Assembly: GCA_001939145.1 (NCBI GenBank)
Contig: LSRX01000669.1
Location: 101,626 to 165,625, forward strand
Reading direction: 5' to 3'
Length of the DNA: 64,000 nt
Origin: Symbiodinium microadriaticum
Taxonomy: Eukaryota; Sar; Dinophyceae; Suessiales; Symbiodiniaceae
Position 1 is the stretch's first letter; each line of letters starts with the position of its first letter. A program made the translations under genes and the position numbers. Of this stretch, positions 41,467-51,670 are shown one piece after another. The notes under the pieces are model-generated. The model ran no database searches. It was given only the letters and a program-made list of their open reading frames with translations, and had not been told where the DNA came from.

Positions 41467-41590
41467 AGGACGTCTTCAGGTGGGTAGTTACCGTCATAGG
41501 AGCCCCATAGACGGTCTATACACCCCATAGAAGCCCTAGAAGCCAATAGAAGCCCTATATACCCTAAACTCCCCACCTATAGTTTCCCTT
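41467..41590 (+). repeat. Hairpin-like family M, copy 3
   Basis: GGACGTCTTCAGGTGGGTAG...TTACCGTCATAGGAGCC...AAACTCCCCACCTATAG. Abuts the family E copy at 41592. Confidence 0.75.
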
Positions 41591-41591
41591 A

Positions 41592-41700
41592 ACCGAAAAG
41601 TTGGAAACCGGATTCAGGACAGTCAGTGCCAGGATACCTCTATACATTAGCCTGAAGGAGTGAGGTTCTTGGGTTTCCAACTTTTTGGGCTTCTACTGTA
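41592..41700 (+). repeat. Hairpin family E, copy 2
   Basis: ACCGAAAAGTTGGAAACCGG and ...GGGTTTCCAACTTTTTGGGC; ends TTCTACTGTA like 6407-6513. Confidence 0.85.
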
Positions 41701-41805
41701 GGGTTTAGGGATTAGGTTTTAGGGTTTAGAGTTTAGGGCTTTAGGGCTTTAGGGTTTATAGGGTCTATAGGGTTTTAGGGGTTAGGGTTTAGGGTTTAAG
41801 GGTTG
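41701..41805 (+). repeat. TTTAGGG block
   Basis: GGGTTTAGGGATTAGGTTTT and TTTAGGGCTTTAGGG units. Confidence 0.88.
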
Positions 41806-41810
41806 GTAAG

Positions 41811-41876
41811 ACTTTTTGCTGAAGTGCACACTACGATTGTGCGGGCATTGGCCACCTCGGCATCAGGATCCTTGTA
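41811..41876 (+). CDS. Candidate exon island
   Basis: Open as FAEVHTTIVRALATSAS with a stop soon after in the same frame. Short; ends not defined. Confidence 0.28.
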
Positions 41877-42018
41877 ATTAAAGGACCTTCTTTCGAAGGC
41901 TCAAAAACCCGACCTAAACTTGAAATTAAACACCGAACCACCTTAAGGCTCTAAGGAACCTCCTAAACAGGGCCCGGTACCTCCTAGTTAGGACCCTGGG
42001 TTCTCAATCTTCTTTCAG

Positions 42019-42102
42019 TTTGAGTTGTGTGTGAGTGCTGGCTGCTGCGAGGCTGCTTACCCGGCCAATCCTTGCTGCACCGCGGCCGCTGAAACGCTTA
42101 AG
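42019..42102 (+). CDS. Candidate Cys-rich exon with both splice sites
   Basis: A very good acceptor (AATCTTCTTTCAG) and donor CTTAAG|GTGTAG bound 84 bp in one open frame, FELCVSAGCCEAAYPANPCC, then TAAAETLK. Cys-rich secreted or surface-type sequence; family unknown. Confidence 0.47.
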
Positions 42103-42117
42103 GTGTAGAGTGCTGTT

Positions 42118-42227
42118 CTTGGAGGTTCATGGGTAGTTATAAGTAGGGTTCTAAGTCCCTTAATAGGGGTTATAACTATATTTCCCCTAATTATAACCCC
42201 ACCTGTAACTACCCACGAACCTCCAAG
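42118..42227 (+). repeat. Hairpin family B, copy
   Basis: CTTGGAGGTTCATGGGTAGT and its inverse ...CTACCCACGAACCTCCAAG; starts 16 bp after the donor of the island at 42019. Confidence 0.88.
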
Positions 42228-42299
42228 TTGGGCTTTGCAACGTTTTCTGCGGCTTCATGAAAGGGTAACCTCTAGACCTTACACCTCCTTCTACAAACG

Positions 42300-43000
42300 G
42301 ATCGGGTTTAGGATTTATGGAGTTTGACGCATAGGGTGCAAACGGATGTTTGCAAGTATATCAAACAGCTTCTATGATTCTATGAGGGGACTAGGGCTCG
42401 GCTTTAGGGTATTTACTTAGATATCCAATGGGAGGACTTTAAACTGGCTGGCCTTATATGTTAAAATGTTTCAACTTTTTTGGGCGTGGTTGTTGAAGAA
42501 GAGACACTTTGGTCTGCGGGGGTTTGGGTTGCCGGGTTTCGAGCCCGGCTTAAGGTCTTGGTAGGTTTGTTTAGGTTTTCTATCAGGTCTTCCGAGGCTC
42601 ATAACTTTTTCTTTCAGTATGATAGAGGGTGTCCATGATCAGAATCAAAAGCACCTTTATGTACAAAAAACTAAGTACGCATTCAGAGTATGGTAAAGGA
42701 GATTGCAATAATGAAGCTCATTTCTGCAACTTACAGCTTGGAGACTATTGGCTCTATCGTCTAATGTAGAGGTCTGAAAACGAGGAATAACATGGTTGTA
42801 GTCCGGGTACAGCTACTCTGCAACTGCATTATAGCAATACCCCGTAGCCCAGTCCCAGATATTCAGGCCCTGTGCTATGAGGGCAGCAAATGAAAAATCG
42901 TAACTAGGATTCCTGTCTTCTTAGGAGTTTGATACCAATGGCTCTTCAGAGTGCCGTTCTCGGGGCCTACATGAAACCCGACTATTCGGGTATTTAGACC
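42300..43000. other. No gene recognised
   Basis: Mostly unique, moderate AT content; few telomere-like words and no long open frame. Confidence 0.45.
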
Positions 43001-43410
43001 TAACTTTCTCCCTAAACCCTAAACCCTACGTCAGGAACCCTAAACCCTAAAGCCAGGACTCTGGGTCTTCCGAGGGTTTCACGAACCTTGTTGGAGACTC
43101 CAAAAAGCCGAGCCCCAATGCACAAGTCCCAAACCCTCAAGCCAAGGCCCTAAGCTCCAAGCCCAACCTGGACCCTAAAGAACCTACCTTTTAGGGTTCC
43201 TTGTTAGGATTTCTTTATATAAGTCCTTATAAAGGTAGGTTACTTGGGGTGAAGGAAAGCCCTAAAGCCGACACCCCGCTTCCTAAGCCCTAAACCCCAA
43301 ACCCCAACCCCCGCCGACTCCGAAGCCCCAATGCGGTCAGAATCGCCGTCAGGATCGGGTTCAGGGTTTAGGGTTCAGGGTTTATGGGTCTAGGATTTAG
43401 TTTAGAGTCT

Positions 43411-43490
43411 TGGGCAAGTTTCACACCGTAGCTTGCAAGCTGCGTGGCCGCTGTGGAAGCAAAATGACGGACACAACGTGCACGCTGAGG
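43411..43490 (+). CDS. Candidate Cys-rich exon island
   Basis: Open as GKFHTVACKLRG then RCGSKMTDTTCTLR, ending CTGAGG|GTCGAG. Possible internal acceptor AGCTTGCAAG. Product unknown. Confidence 0.38.
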
Positions 43491-43589
43491 GTCGAGGTTG
43501 CTTCCCATTCTCTAGGGGCCTTTCTAATTACTTATATTTTTCTGTGGGATCCTTATTATAATTCTAGTATCGTACATTATCCCCCGGCC

Positions 43590-43630
43590 GCCCCCCCCCA
43601 AAAAAAAAAAAATAAATAAATAAACAAAAA
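43590..43630 (+). repeat. C/A homopolymer and AAAT run
   Basis: CCCCCCCC then poly(A) with AAATAAATAAATAAAC; base-calling may be unreliable. Confidence 0.85.
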
Positions 43631-43964
43631 CAGCTACCACTGCAATCACAAGGGCCTCCAATCTACTTGAACCCGAATCCCATGAGGGGCTTACCCAGCG
43701 AAAGCCCGCAAGGCGATTTCGGAAGTCCCTTCCGTGAGCGCTTCCGATTCCAGCATGAATGTAGGGAAGAGATTTGAGGCTAGAGATTCAAAACCCCGAA
43801 TCCTCAACCGAATATTTTGCAATCCCATCATCTTCCAGTCTCTGCACAATTTGGGGTTTATCTTTTAGGGCTTAGGGTTGAGGGTTCTTTTAGTCCTAAA
43901 GCCTCTTTGTGAGGGCCCTGTCTATTTTTCCTTCAAGGTACAACCTTGGTCTAGTCTGTTTAAG

Positions 43965-44055
43965 GGCTTGGGGGGTTAGAGGTTTAAGGGATTAGAGGTT
44001 TAGGGTTTAGGGGTTAAGGGGTTTAGGGATTTAGGGTTTAGGGTTTAGGGTCAAG
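43965..44055 (+). repeat. TTTAGGG/TTAGAGG block
   Basis: GGGTTTAGGGGTTAAGGGG units. Confidence 0.85.
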
Positions 44056-44288
44056 TCTGCCCTTTTGACAGCATGGTAAGACGGTCGAGGGTTTCGGATC
44101 TTGCTGCACTGGCCCATGGCAAAGATGGTAATAACCTCCCGAAACCCTAACCCTGAACCGCACAAACCCCTACACCCTCACCCCATACACCCTCAACCTA
44201 AACCCCAAAGCCCAGACGACCTCTACCCTAAACGTGACTTGAGACGAGGAGGCCCCTCGAGGGAGGGTTGCAGGCTCGCTTGAATGCT

Positions 44289-44386
44289 AAGGGTCCATGT
44301 ACTCATATAGTATATACATTGGCTTCAGAGTAGTCCCTAGGTACATTGGGGCCAAAGTATATACTGTTTGGGCACATGGACCCTTA
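44289..44386 (+). repeat. Hairpin family C, copy
   Basis: AAGGGTCCATGTACTCATAT...GTATATACATTGG with CCAAAGTATATACTGTTTGG...CACATGGACCCTT. Confidence 0.85.
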
Positions 44387-44564
44387 TAATAGGGAATGCT
44401 AAGCTGCAACCAAACAGGATTCTTACGGTTTCGGGCCCCGGGAGTTCGGTATCGGTGAGCATCTGATTATGAGACACAAGGACCCGTACCGGTAACCCCA
44501 AACCCTTCGTTCGCAACCGTAAGTCGTGACCCTTGAATACATGACAGTAACAGTAAATATACAG

Positions 44565-44645
44565 ATAGTATATGTATATATATATATATATTATATTGCA
44601 TTATTTAATATATTATATTATGTATATTACACATTATATGTAACC
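44565..44645 (+). repeat. TA-rich tract
   Basis: ATGTATATATATATATATTA and palindromic ATTATATTATG words. Confidence 0.85.
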
Positions 44646-44837
44646 ATTGAGACAGAGGGTAGACGCTAAATCCTATACACTTAGCCCCAAAGGCTCTCAA
44701 GCCCAAGCCCAACAAGGCCCCAATACCAAGCTCCAAACTCCCGCATCCCAGATTCCCTGAGCACCAGACACACAAAGTGTCCCTACGGATAAGCACAGAA
44801 TTTTCCCTGTAGGTCCTAAAAGCAGTGAAGCCTGCAG

Positions 44838-44952
44838 TAGAACCCAGAAATCTGGAACATCAATCTGCTCTTGCCCTTAAGGTAAAGTATAGGGACCGCC
44901 AGCACGAGTCATCCTAAATCCATGTTCCAGATTTCTGGGCGTTGCTGTAAGC
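44838..44952 (+). repeat. Hairpin family E2, copy 1
   Basis: GTAGAACCCAGAAATCTGGAA... and ...TTCCAGATTTCTGGGCGTTG; loop CCCTTAAGGTAAAGTATAGG. Architecture like family E but different arms; a relative lies at 49155. Confidence 0.78.
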
Positions 44953-44954
44953 TC

Positions 44955-45172
44955 CTAAACCCTAAACCCCTAAACCCCCAAACCCTAAACCCTAGGCCCC
45001 TAAACCCTATAATCCCTAAACCCTAAAACCCTCAACCCCTCAACCCCTAAACCCCTAAACCCCTAAACCCCATAACCCCTAAACCCTATAATCCCTAAAA
45101 CCCTAAACCCTAAGCCCCTAAACCCTAAACTCCTAGAATCCCTAACCCCCTAAATCCCTAAACCCTACTTCA
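44955..45172 (+). repeat. Long CCCTAAA array
   Basis: About 220 bp of CCTAAACCCCTAAACCC and TATAATCCCTAAACCC units. Confidence 0.93.
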
Positions 45173-45186
45173 CTCTCTTGAGAGGC

Positions 45187-45250
45187 CTCAGAGCCGCCGC
45201 GGCCAGCAGCTGGCTGTCGATACTCATGACTGCTCCGGCCCTACGTAGAG
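45187..45250 (+). CDS. Possible exon island
   Basis: A GC-rich island between a long CCCTAAA tract (44950-45170) and TTTAGGG repeats (45260-45340). Open as RAAAASSWLSILMTAPAL. The minus strand is also open, so the strand is uncertain. Confidence 0.25.
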
Positions 45251-45259
45251 CGTCTTTGG

Positions 45260-45342
45260 TTTTGGGGTTTAGGGCTTGGAGCTCAAAGGGGTTTAGGGTT
45301 TAGGGGTTTAGGGGTTTGAGGGTTTAGGTTTTAGGGTTTAAG
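45260..45342 (+). repeat. TTTAGGG block
   Basis: GGTTTAGGGGTTTAGGGG units, mirror orientation to 44955-45172 across the island at 45187. Confidence 0.9.
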
Positions 45343-45504
45343 GGTCCAAAGGACCCCATAATAAGGTACTTTGGTTGCGGACAGTAGTTATCTAGGTTAT
45401 TTTTTGGGAGAGTGTGTGATTATTAGGTACTTGGACCCTTAGGGAGAGCGCCTTAGGTTTTGGGGTCCTCCCTGTGAGTCCAACAGGTTTTAATGAAGGG
45501 GCCA

Positions 45505-45610
45505 TACGGTTGATGATGTAAATCCTGCCTTACCCATAATAAGGAATATACCATAATTCCCATAGTTTTAGGGTGCTTAAGGCAATGCAGGATTTATATC
45601 ATCAACCGTA
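45505..45610 (+). repeat. Hairpin family D, copy 3
   Basis: TACGGTTGATGATGTAAATC and ...GATTTATATCATCAACCGTA; the best-preserved arms of the family. Confidence 0.88.
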
Positions 45611-46364
45611 ACCTGCTATTTTGCAGGGTTTGGGGCTACAGGCAGGTTAGGTTTTCATGTGGGTGTCGAGGTTCAGGTCGTTGCGTGGAGTTGCTACTTT
45701 CAATCCCAGAAAGTTGGAATATATGAGGATGAAGAATGCTGGCATTAATTCCCGCTTTCGTTGCCCTGACCTGATGAGCATAATCATGCCTAAACCCTAA
45801 ACCCTAAGCCCTAAACCGTCCCACCTAGAGGCCCTCGGAGGCCCTAAGTTAGTAGGGTCCAGATCCTTTGAAGACAGCAAGGAGAGCGTCGTGGTTGGAA
45901 ATTGGGTGTAGTGTTAAGGGCTTTAGGGCATACAGGTTGTAGTGCCAAAATAACCGGAAAGATAGATGGCATTGTAGGTCTTTGCACCGTTGGTTCAGCG
46001 GTCATGAAGGTATGTATGTATGCATGCATGTATATACGAAACTACGGAGGTATAGCCTATATAGCATCATGTACTGGATTCCCCACAACGTATTTTAATG
46101 TAAGGTAACAAACGTAATGTAGTGGAATGTATTGCAATGGAGTGTGTGTGTTTGTGTCGGAATGTTGCTTTGGCGTGTGTGGGCTTTAGACCTATTTGAT
46201 CCCTAGCAAACCCGAAAACCTCGCAGCAGGATGTTCAAAAACAAGCCCGTCCACATATACCAGGATTGCAGAAAGGTTCTGTTGGCATTCCTGACGTGCT
46301 ACTGTACGATTGTGGGGTCCAACCCCCCAAGATGGGTTTCGGAGTTTCATGGAGCAATGGTAGT
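45611..46364. other. No gene recognised
   Basis: 45700-45760 has a lone CCCAGAAAGTTGGAATATAT arm (family E/E2 relative); 46005-46030 is a short TATGTATGCATGCATG tract. Open frames on both strands at 45844-46108 lack support. Confidence 0.4.
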
Positions 46365-46488
46365 ACTTGGAGTTTCATGGGTAGTTCGAAGTAGGTTTTT
46401 AAACTGTATTATAAATCCCCTAATATGGGATATAACTATAGTTGCACTACGTATATCTGCACTCATAACTACCCATCAACCTCCAAGT
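46365..46488 (+). repeat. Hairpin family B, diverged copy
   Basis: ACTTGGAGTTTCATGGGTAG and ...CTACCCATCAACCTCCAAGT; longer centre than other copies. Confidence 0.8.
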
Positions 46489-46544
46489 ACCCTCCATCAG
46501 ACAGTCAGCACGCATTGCTGAAGGACCTCTAGAGTTGCGGCTTT

Positions 46545-46620
46545 CAGCGTTTAGGGTTTAGGGCTTACGGCTTAGGGGGCTTAGGGTTTAGGGCTTGGGG
46601 CTTAGGAGTTTAGGGTTTCG
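46545..46620 (+). repeat. TTTAGGG/CTTAGGG block
   Basis: GCTTAGGGTTTAGGGCTTGG units. Confidence 0.85.
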
Positions 46621-46716
46621 GGTTTTTCGGCTCTGGCTACCCCCCGAGTTTTCACCTTCTGTGGCCGACCATACTGCTCTGCGGGTTGAAGCGGACTGCT
46701 CGCCTTTTCTCCTCAG

Positions 46717-46801
46717 GCAGCGATGGTTCTGGGGCTGTTCTTCGGCGGCTTCTACGTGCTTGCTCGGGCAGCTCGGACTCGGACCGCTTCAAGCATGGGG
46801 G
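46717..46801 (+). CDS. Candidate membrane-type exon
   Basis: Strong acceptor CGCCTTTTCTCCTCAG, then MVLGLFFGGFYVLARAA, a possible signal anchor or membrane helix followed by Arg residues, to GGG|GTTTTA. Another open frame exists (QRWFWGCSS). Confidence 0.42.
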
Positions 46802-46925
46802 GTTTTAGGGTTTAGGGTGTAGGGTTTAGGGTTGAGGATTTAGGGTTTAGGGTTTAGGGTTTAGGATTTAGGGTTTAGGATTTAAAGGTTTAGGGTTTAG
46901 GGTCAAGGGTCAATGGGCTTAGGAT
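46802..46925 (+). repeat. Dense TTTAGGG array
   Basis: GGGTTTAGGGTTTAGGATTT units lying between the candidate exons at 46717 and 46947; it would form most of that intron. Confidence 0.92.
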
Positions 46926-46946
46926 TTTAGTTTTTGTTGGCTTCAG

Positions 46947-47049
46947 GCGGCAGGAGGTGAAGATTTTGGCTGAAACGCAGGGATGTAGCATGGTGTCCTT
47001 TGATATGCAGAAAGCCTATGCACTTCTGCTGACCATCACGAAGATTCGA
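46947..47049 (+). CDS. Candidate exon with both splice sites
   Basis: Acceptor TTTTTGTTGGCTTCAG and donor ATTCGA|GTATTC bound 103 bp open as RQEVKILAETQ, then GCSMVSFDMQKAYALLL. The DMQKAYA core faintly recalls RT motif A, but it lacks other RT blocks. A host exon is more likely. Confidence 0.45.
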
Positions 47050-47051
47050 GT

Positions 47052-47225
47052 ATTCGATGGTCCTCGAGTTCAAAATTAGCTACTTTGGTAAGGACGGGAG
47101 TACCGGAGAACAGTTGAGGGATTGTCGTAGGTATCCGGTCCGTCATGGTGTCCACTAGGAGGAAGTCCTCCGAGGTCCAAGCGCACATTGGATGTGTGGA
47201 CTCTTGGAGCAGCAACAACTTCAGC
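47052..47225 (-). CDS. Possible minus-strand exon
   Basis: Repeat-free segment; the minus reading is open through TSEDFLLVDTMTDRIPTT, then LTKVANFELEDHR. Protein-like, but without clear splice sites, and opposite to the island at 46947. Confidence 0.25.
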
Positions 47226-47788
47226 CACAAGAGACTCTTTCAATCAATCAGCAGCACTGGCACATGACGTGAAGCTCTCCCGGAAGTTTTTCCGTATCCA
47301 CAATGCCATTGACAGAATTTCTAAAACCGTGTAAAGCAGAATTCATCAAACCTATCAAGCCCTGCGAAAAATCTGCAAGTTCACAGAGTCAACAAATTGC
47401 AGGTGCAGAAGCCCGCCTTCGGACAGCCTGTACAAAGAGATGCCACCCGTCCGGAATTCCAGCGATTTCAGAGCAATGTATGTAGGTGGATTTACCAACG
47501 GATTTTGCACGCGTGTGTGGATGGGTTTCATTCGAGGTCTACAGAGTTTCATGGTTTTGGTTCAGGATAGTCAGCTGTTGCGCAGTGGATCTTTTACATC
47601 GAACAAAGTGTTAGATGTTTTTGCTGAGGCTTGATATGGTGCTGATGCAGACCCCTGATCAGTGTTCCGCTTCTGTTGTAGAAAGTAGAGACCTTACCTT
47701 GTACAATGCGTTTTAACTGAAGAGGGGGATTCATCAGGGTTCCACATTACTTCGTTAAACATGCACGGTTTTAGTGCCCGCAAAACAG

Positions 47789-47865
47789 AAGATCGTGTCA
47801 GTGGCCACTGTGGCCACGAGTAGTACTGCTAGTTGTGCTGCGACTGGCACCATCAGCCTCAAGCC
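47789..47865 (+). CDS. Candidate exon island
   Basis: After GCAAAACAG, open as KIVSVATVATSSTASCAA, then TGTISLK. Ala/Thr/Ser-rich, possibly secreted or linker sequence. No clean donor. Confidence 0.33.
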
Positions 47866-47869
47866 CGAA

Positions 47870-48345
47870 GCTCTGAACCCTGAAGTTTTAACTACGCTAG
47901 AACCCTGGACCCCAAACTATGCTAGAAACCTAAACCCTAAACTATGCTAGAACCCTAAACCCTAAACTACCAACTTTTTCGACCCCAAACCAAGAACCCC
48001 CTAAACCCTAAACCCTAAACCCAAACCAAGAACACAGAGTTTATGGCGTTTGACACTAAACTGCTAAACCTGGGGTCCGGCAGCCTTGCATCCCAAAGCT
48101 CTACGCGTGAACGAACTGCAACACCCTAAATCTAAGCCCTAAACCGCTCAATTACCCCCTAAACCCTACACCCCAAGACCCTGTAAACACTAAACCCCAA
48201 TCCCTAAACGCTTAACCCTAAACCCTACAAACCCTAAACCCTATAAGCCCTCTAACCCTAAACCCTATAAACCCTAAACCCTGTAAAACTTAAGCTCTAA
48301 ACCCCTCAACCTTAAACCCCTAAACTCTAAAAGAGCCTCTCCAGA
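47870..48345 (+). repeat. CCCTAAA tract with CTATGCTAGAACCC repeats
   Basis: AAACTATGCTAGAAACC occurs three times near 47890-47960, then long CCCTAAACCCTATAAACC runs. Confidence 0.9.
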
Positions 48346-48419
48346 CCTGGTCCTTCTCTCAACAGAGGGCCTCCGCCTCAGTGCAGAAAACGCGGTTCCT
48401 AATCTGGGACTTTCCGAAA

Positions 48420-48485
48420 ATTAAGGTTTAGGGTCTAGGGTCTAGGGTCTAGGGTTTAGGGGTTTAGGGTTTAGGGTTTACCTTA
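48420..48485 (+). repeat. TTTAGGG block
   Basis: GGTTTAGGGTCTAGGGTCTA units. Confidence 0.9.
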
Positions 48486-48848
48486 TTTGGGTGTCCTTAT
48501 AATAAGGATCCTACTATTTAGGGTACTATATTAGGGTACCTAAATTCGGAAGCCCCCCATCTGGCTTCAAGATATCTCCAGCTTCCGGGTCCTTTCAAAG
48601 AGGAGCCGAAAGAGCAGGAGTTTAGGGGTTTAGGGATTAGTTCGGGTTTATAGGGCTTAGGGATTGGAAAGGGGCATAGAGTTTAGGTTTAGGTCGAAAG
48701 GCCAGACTTACTTAGGGGCTTCTCAAAATACCTTGCTGTTGAGCTTCAACCCTAAACCCTAAACCCCTGAACCCTTAAAATGGAAGGGTGTAGGGGTTGG
48801 AGTTGGTGTCCAGGGTTTGAGACGGTTGACGTGGATGGTGCTTGTGCG
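48486..48848. other. No gene recognised
   Basis: A family H-like fragment (GGGTGTCCTTATAATAAGGA...) near 48488-48545, then degenerate repeats. Confidence 0.4.
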
Positions 48849-49015
48849 GTTGAAGTAGAAGTAGAAGTAGAAGTAGAAGTAGAAGTAGAAGTAGAAGTAG
48901 AAGTAGAAGTAGAAGTAGAAGTAGAAGAAGTAGTAGTAGTAGTAGCAGTAGGAGTCGGAGTAGGAGTAGGAGTAGGAGTAGCAGTAGCAGTCGTGGTAGT
49001 AGTTGTGGTGGTGGC
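48849..49015 (+). repeat. GTAGAA hexamer array grading into GTAGGA/GTA
   Basis: About 14 GTAGAA units followed by GTA/GTAGGAGTC variants. All three long ORFs across it (Val/Glu, Leu, Phe/Tyr repeats) are artefacts of the repeat. Confidence 0.95.
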
Positions 49016-49154
49016 TCATAGCAGCACAGGGAGTCTGCACTCCCACTCTTTGCTTTTCTGGCGCAAGGTGACAAAAGGATTTCAGCATGTAGTGAAGAGC
49101 AGAAGCTTCTGAGGAGGAGGTCCCAGGGTTTCGGACTCTTACAGTTTATAGTAG

Positions 49155-49255
49155 AAGCCATAAAGCTGGAACGTTGTACTCCTCATGCCCTTAAAGGAAA
49201 GTATACTGGATCCCAGCACAAAATCATCCTGAACCCATGTTCCAACTTTCTGGGG
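49155..49255 (+). repeat. Hairpin family E2, copy 2
   Basis: GCCATAAAGCTGGAACG... and ...CATGTTCCAACTTTCTGG; loop CCCTTAAAGGAAAGTATACT, as at 44838. Confidence 0.75.
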
Positions 49256-49484
49256 TTTAGGGTTGTTTTCGGGGTTTAGTGTTTAGGGTTTAGCATCGGC
49301 CATCCGTTGGAATCCACCTGAAATCTGCCCGTTCTGTTCTATTCTATTCCATTCGCTGCCCCTTCGTTCGATTCAAGTGCATTCCATTTCGTTATTCTCT
49401 GTGAAGTACACGATTGACACTGCGATTGCCAAGTCACTGAAAGGGAGGAAGAAGTGTACTGTGAGGCACGATCCTCGTCTCCAC

Positions 49485-49560
49485 CTCTCCCATACTTGCT
49501 GAGGAAGAAGTTCATATACTTGAACGCGTTGGTGGTCGGGACAGCAACCGCACCATCATT
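49485..49560 (-). CDS. Candidate minus-strand exon
   Basis: On the minus strand, acceptor CAGCTTCCAG, then NDGAVAVPTTNAFKYMNF, then FLSKYGR, ending GAGAG|GTGGAG. Both ends fit consensus. The frame also stays open upstream (MPASFQ). Product unknown. Confidence 0.4.
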
Positions 49561-49859
49561 CTGGAAGCTGGCTGGCAAAGCTAAACCCTAAACCCTAAAC
49601 CCTATTCTCTCTCCACGAGCTTGCATCATGGTGATGGCGTTGATCTCCACCTTTGAGGTTCTGACTTGCGAAGTACTTGCAGGTCTTCGCAGATGCTTTG
49701 TATTCTGCCGACTCCGTAACAGTTGAATCATATTCGAAACAAAGATACATATAGGGCTCTTATCAGTAGTCGTCTTATCGAGTGTTAGGTAACGTGAGTC
49801 GGTAGGACCCAGTATATATACTATATATTCGGTACGTGGAGCCTGAAGGGGTGCAGGGT

Positions 49860-50220
49860 TAAACCGGGGTTCCTAAACCCTAAACCCTTACACCCCGAAA
49901 CCCGAAACTAGATTCCTAAACCCCTAAATCCCTAAACCTCTTAATGCTAAACCCCTACACCCCTAAACCCTAAACTAAACCCTAAACCCCTAAATCCCTC
50001 AGCCCTAAGCCCTAAACCCCTACACCCCCAAACCCTACACTAAGCCCCAAACGCTGAAATCCCTAAACCCCTCAACCCTAACTAAACCCTAAACTCTAAA
50101 ACCCCTAAAATCCCTGCACCCCCAATACCCCAAACTAAGGCCCAAACACTTAAATCCCTCAACCCTTAACCCTAAACTAAGCCCCAAACGCTTAAATCCC
50201 TAAACCCCAAAACCCCAAAC
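49860..50220 (+). repeat. Long CCCTAAA array
   Basis: About 360 bp; a sub-repeat AAGCCCCAAACGCTTAAATCC occurs several times near 50040-50200. Confidence 0.93.
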
Positions 50221-50238
50221 GCGTAGGGTTCAGTTCAG

Positions 50239-50297
50239 GGCGCCCGAGCTCCTAGAGTCCAAGACCCCTGAGGCTGCCACGCGAGCACCGCGGCCAA
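50239..50297 (+). CDS. Candidate exon island
   Basis: Acceptor GGTTCAGTTCAG, then PELLESKTPEAATRAPR, then CCAA|GTACGG. It sits exactly where a C-rich repeat tract (49860-50220) changes to a G-rich one (50312-50530). Confidence 0.38.
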
Positions 50298-50311
50298 GTA
50301 CGGGCCCTACC

Positions 50312-50532
50312 CTAGGGGTTTAGGGTTTGGAGTTTACGGTTTGGGGTTTGGGGTTTAGAGTTTAGGGGTTGAGGGTTCAGGGTTTAGGGGTTCAGGGTTT
50401 AGGGTTTGGGGTTTAGGGTTTAGGGGTTTAGAGTTTAGGGTTTAGGGGTTTAGGGGTTTAGGGGTTTAGCGTTTAGAGTTTAGGGTTTGGGGGTTTAGGG
50501 TTTAGGGGTTTAGGGGTTTAGGGTTTAGGGAT
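50312..50532 (+). repeat. Long TTTAGGG array
   Basis: GGTTTAGGGGTTTAGGGG units, opposite orientation to 49860-50220, running straight into a family A hairpin. Confidence 0.94.
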
Positions 50533-50626
50533 TACCCATAGGCCGCTAAGTAGTTCCTTTCTGTGGTTTATGTTTAGAATCCTATAAGGTAATCCCAAAA
50601 AGGAACTGCTTAGGGGCCTAAGGGTA
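50533..50626 (+). repeat. Hairpin family A, full copy
   Basis: TACCCATAGGCCGCTAAGTA and ...TGCTTAGGGGCCTAAGGGTA. Confidence 0.86.
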
Positions 50627-50989
50627 GGGTTTATGTCTAGTGTATTTCGTACATATACCCTCTCCAACTTTGGCCTTGAAGTAGTACACATCTATTTCTT
50701 GTCGGTTTGGGTAACTCTCCGGGTCCAAGTACTGCATATATTTATGATATTGGGTACCCATAACGGACCCAAAGCCCTTTGAGTCAGAGTGCTTGGACCC
50801 TCGGGGCCTTAGGATAGCTGCATTCTTCACGTTACGGTTTAGGGTTTAGGGTGCAGGGTTTAGGGTTTAGGGTTTTGCCAGCAACCCATAAGTAGGGGTA
50901 GATAGGTAAATGAAAACTTGGTTGCAGCGGTTGTTGCCGTACCTTAGACTCCCCAGTTACGTCCGAGGACCCCAAACTGTCCCAAATAT

Positions 50990-51190
50990 CCGAAACCCTG
51001 AACCCTGAACCCTAAATCCTAAACCCTGAACCCTAAACCCTAAGCCCTAAACCCTAAGCCCTAAACCCTATACCCTAAACCCTAAGCCCTAAACCCTAAA
51101 CCCTAAACCCTAAGCCCTAAACCCTAAAACCCTAAACCCTAAACCCTAAGCCCTAAACCCTAATAAACCCTAAACCCTAAACCCTTAACA
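50990..51190 (+). repeat. Near-perfect CCCTAAA array
   Basis: About 200 bp with AACCCTAAACCCTAAGCC units, among the least degenerate in the window. Confidence 0.94.
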
Positions 51191-51254
51191 GTAGGGTTTC
51201 ATGTCCCAAATATCCGACTCTGAGGCTCCGAGTAGGCTCTGAGTCGTTGTTGGC

Positions 51255-51343
51255 GGGTTTAGGGTTTAGGGGTTTGGGGTTTAGGGTTGTTTTAGGGTTT
51301 AGGGTTTCTTAGGGTTTAGGGTTTTTTAAGGTTTAGGGTTTTT
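51255..51343 (+). repeat. TTTAGGG array into gap
   Basis: GGTTTAGGGTTTCTTAGGG units broken off by the N gap. Confidence 0.9.
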
Positions 51344-51654
51344 NNNNNNNNNNNNNNNNNNNNNNNNNNNNNNNNNNNNNNNNNNNNNNNNNNNNNNNNN
51401 NNNNNNNNNNNNNNNNNNNNNNNNNNNNNNNNNNNNNNNNNNNNNNNNNNNNNNNNNNNNNNNNNNNNNNNNNNNNNNNNNNNNNNNNNNNNNNNNNNNN
51501 NNNNNNNNNNNNNNNNNNNNNNNNNNNNNNNNNNNNNNNNNNNNNNNNNNNNNNNNNNNNNNNNNNNNNNNNNNNNNNNNNNNNNNNNNNNNNNNNNNNN
51601 NNNNNNNNNNNNNNNNNNNNNNNNNNNNNNNNNNNNNNNNNNNNNNNNNNNNNN
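51344..51654. other. Assembly gap (311 N)
   Basis: Left flank TTTAGGG repeats, right flank GGTGGGGTGGGG. Frames drawn through it are artefacts. Confidence 0.99.
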
Positions 51655-51670
51655 GGTGGGGTGGGGTGGG

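Noticed and set aside
46985..47035. SFDMQKAYALLL as an RT motif A from a second LINE
   Set aside because: The residues after DMQKAY do not fit RT, and no fingers, RPGDP or ADD blocks are nearby.
48759..49161. Three 109-128-codon ORFs on both strands
   Set aside because: Pure products of the GTAGAA/GTA repeat (Val-Glu, Leu, Phe/Tyr runs).
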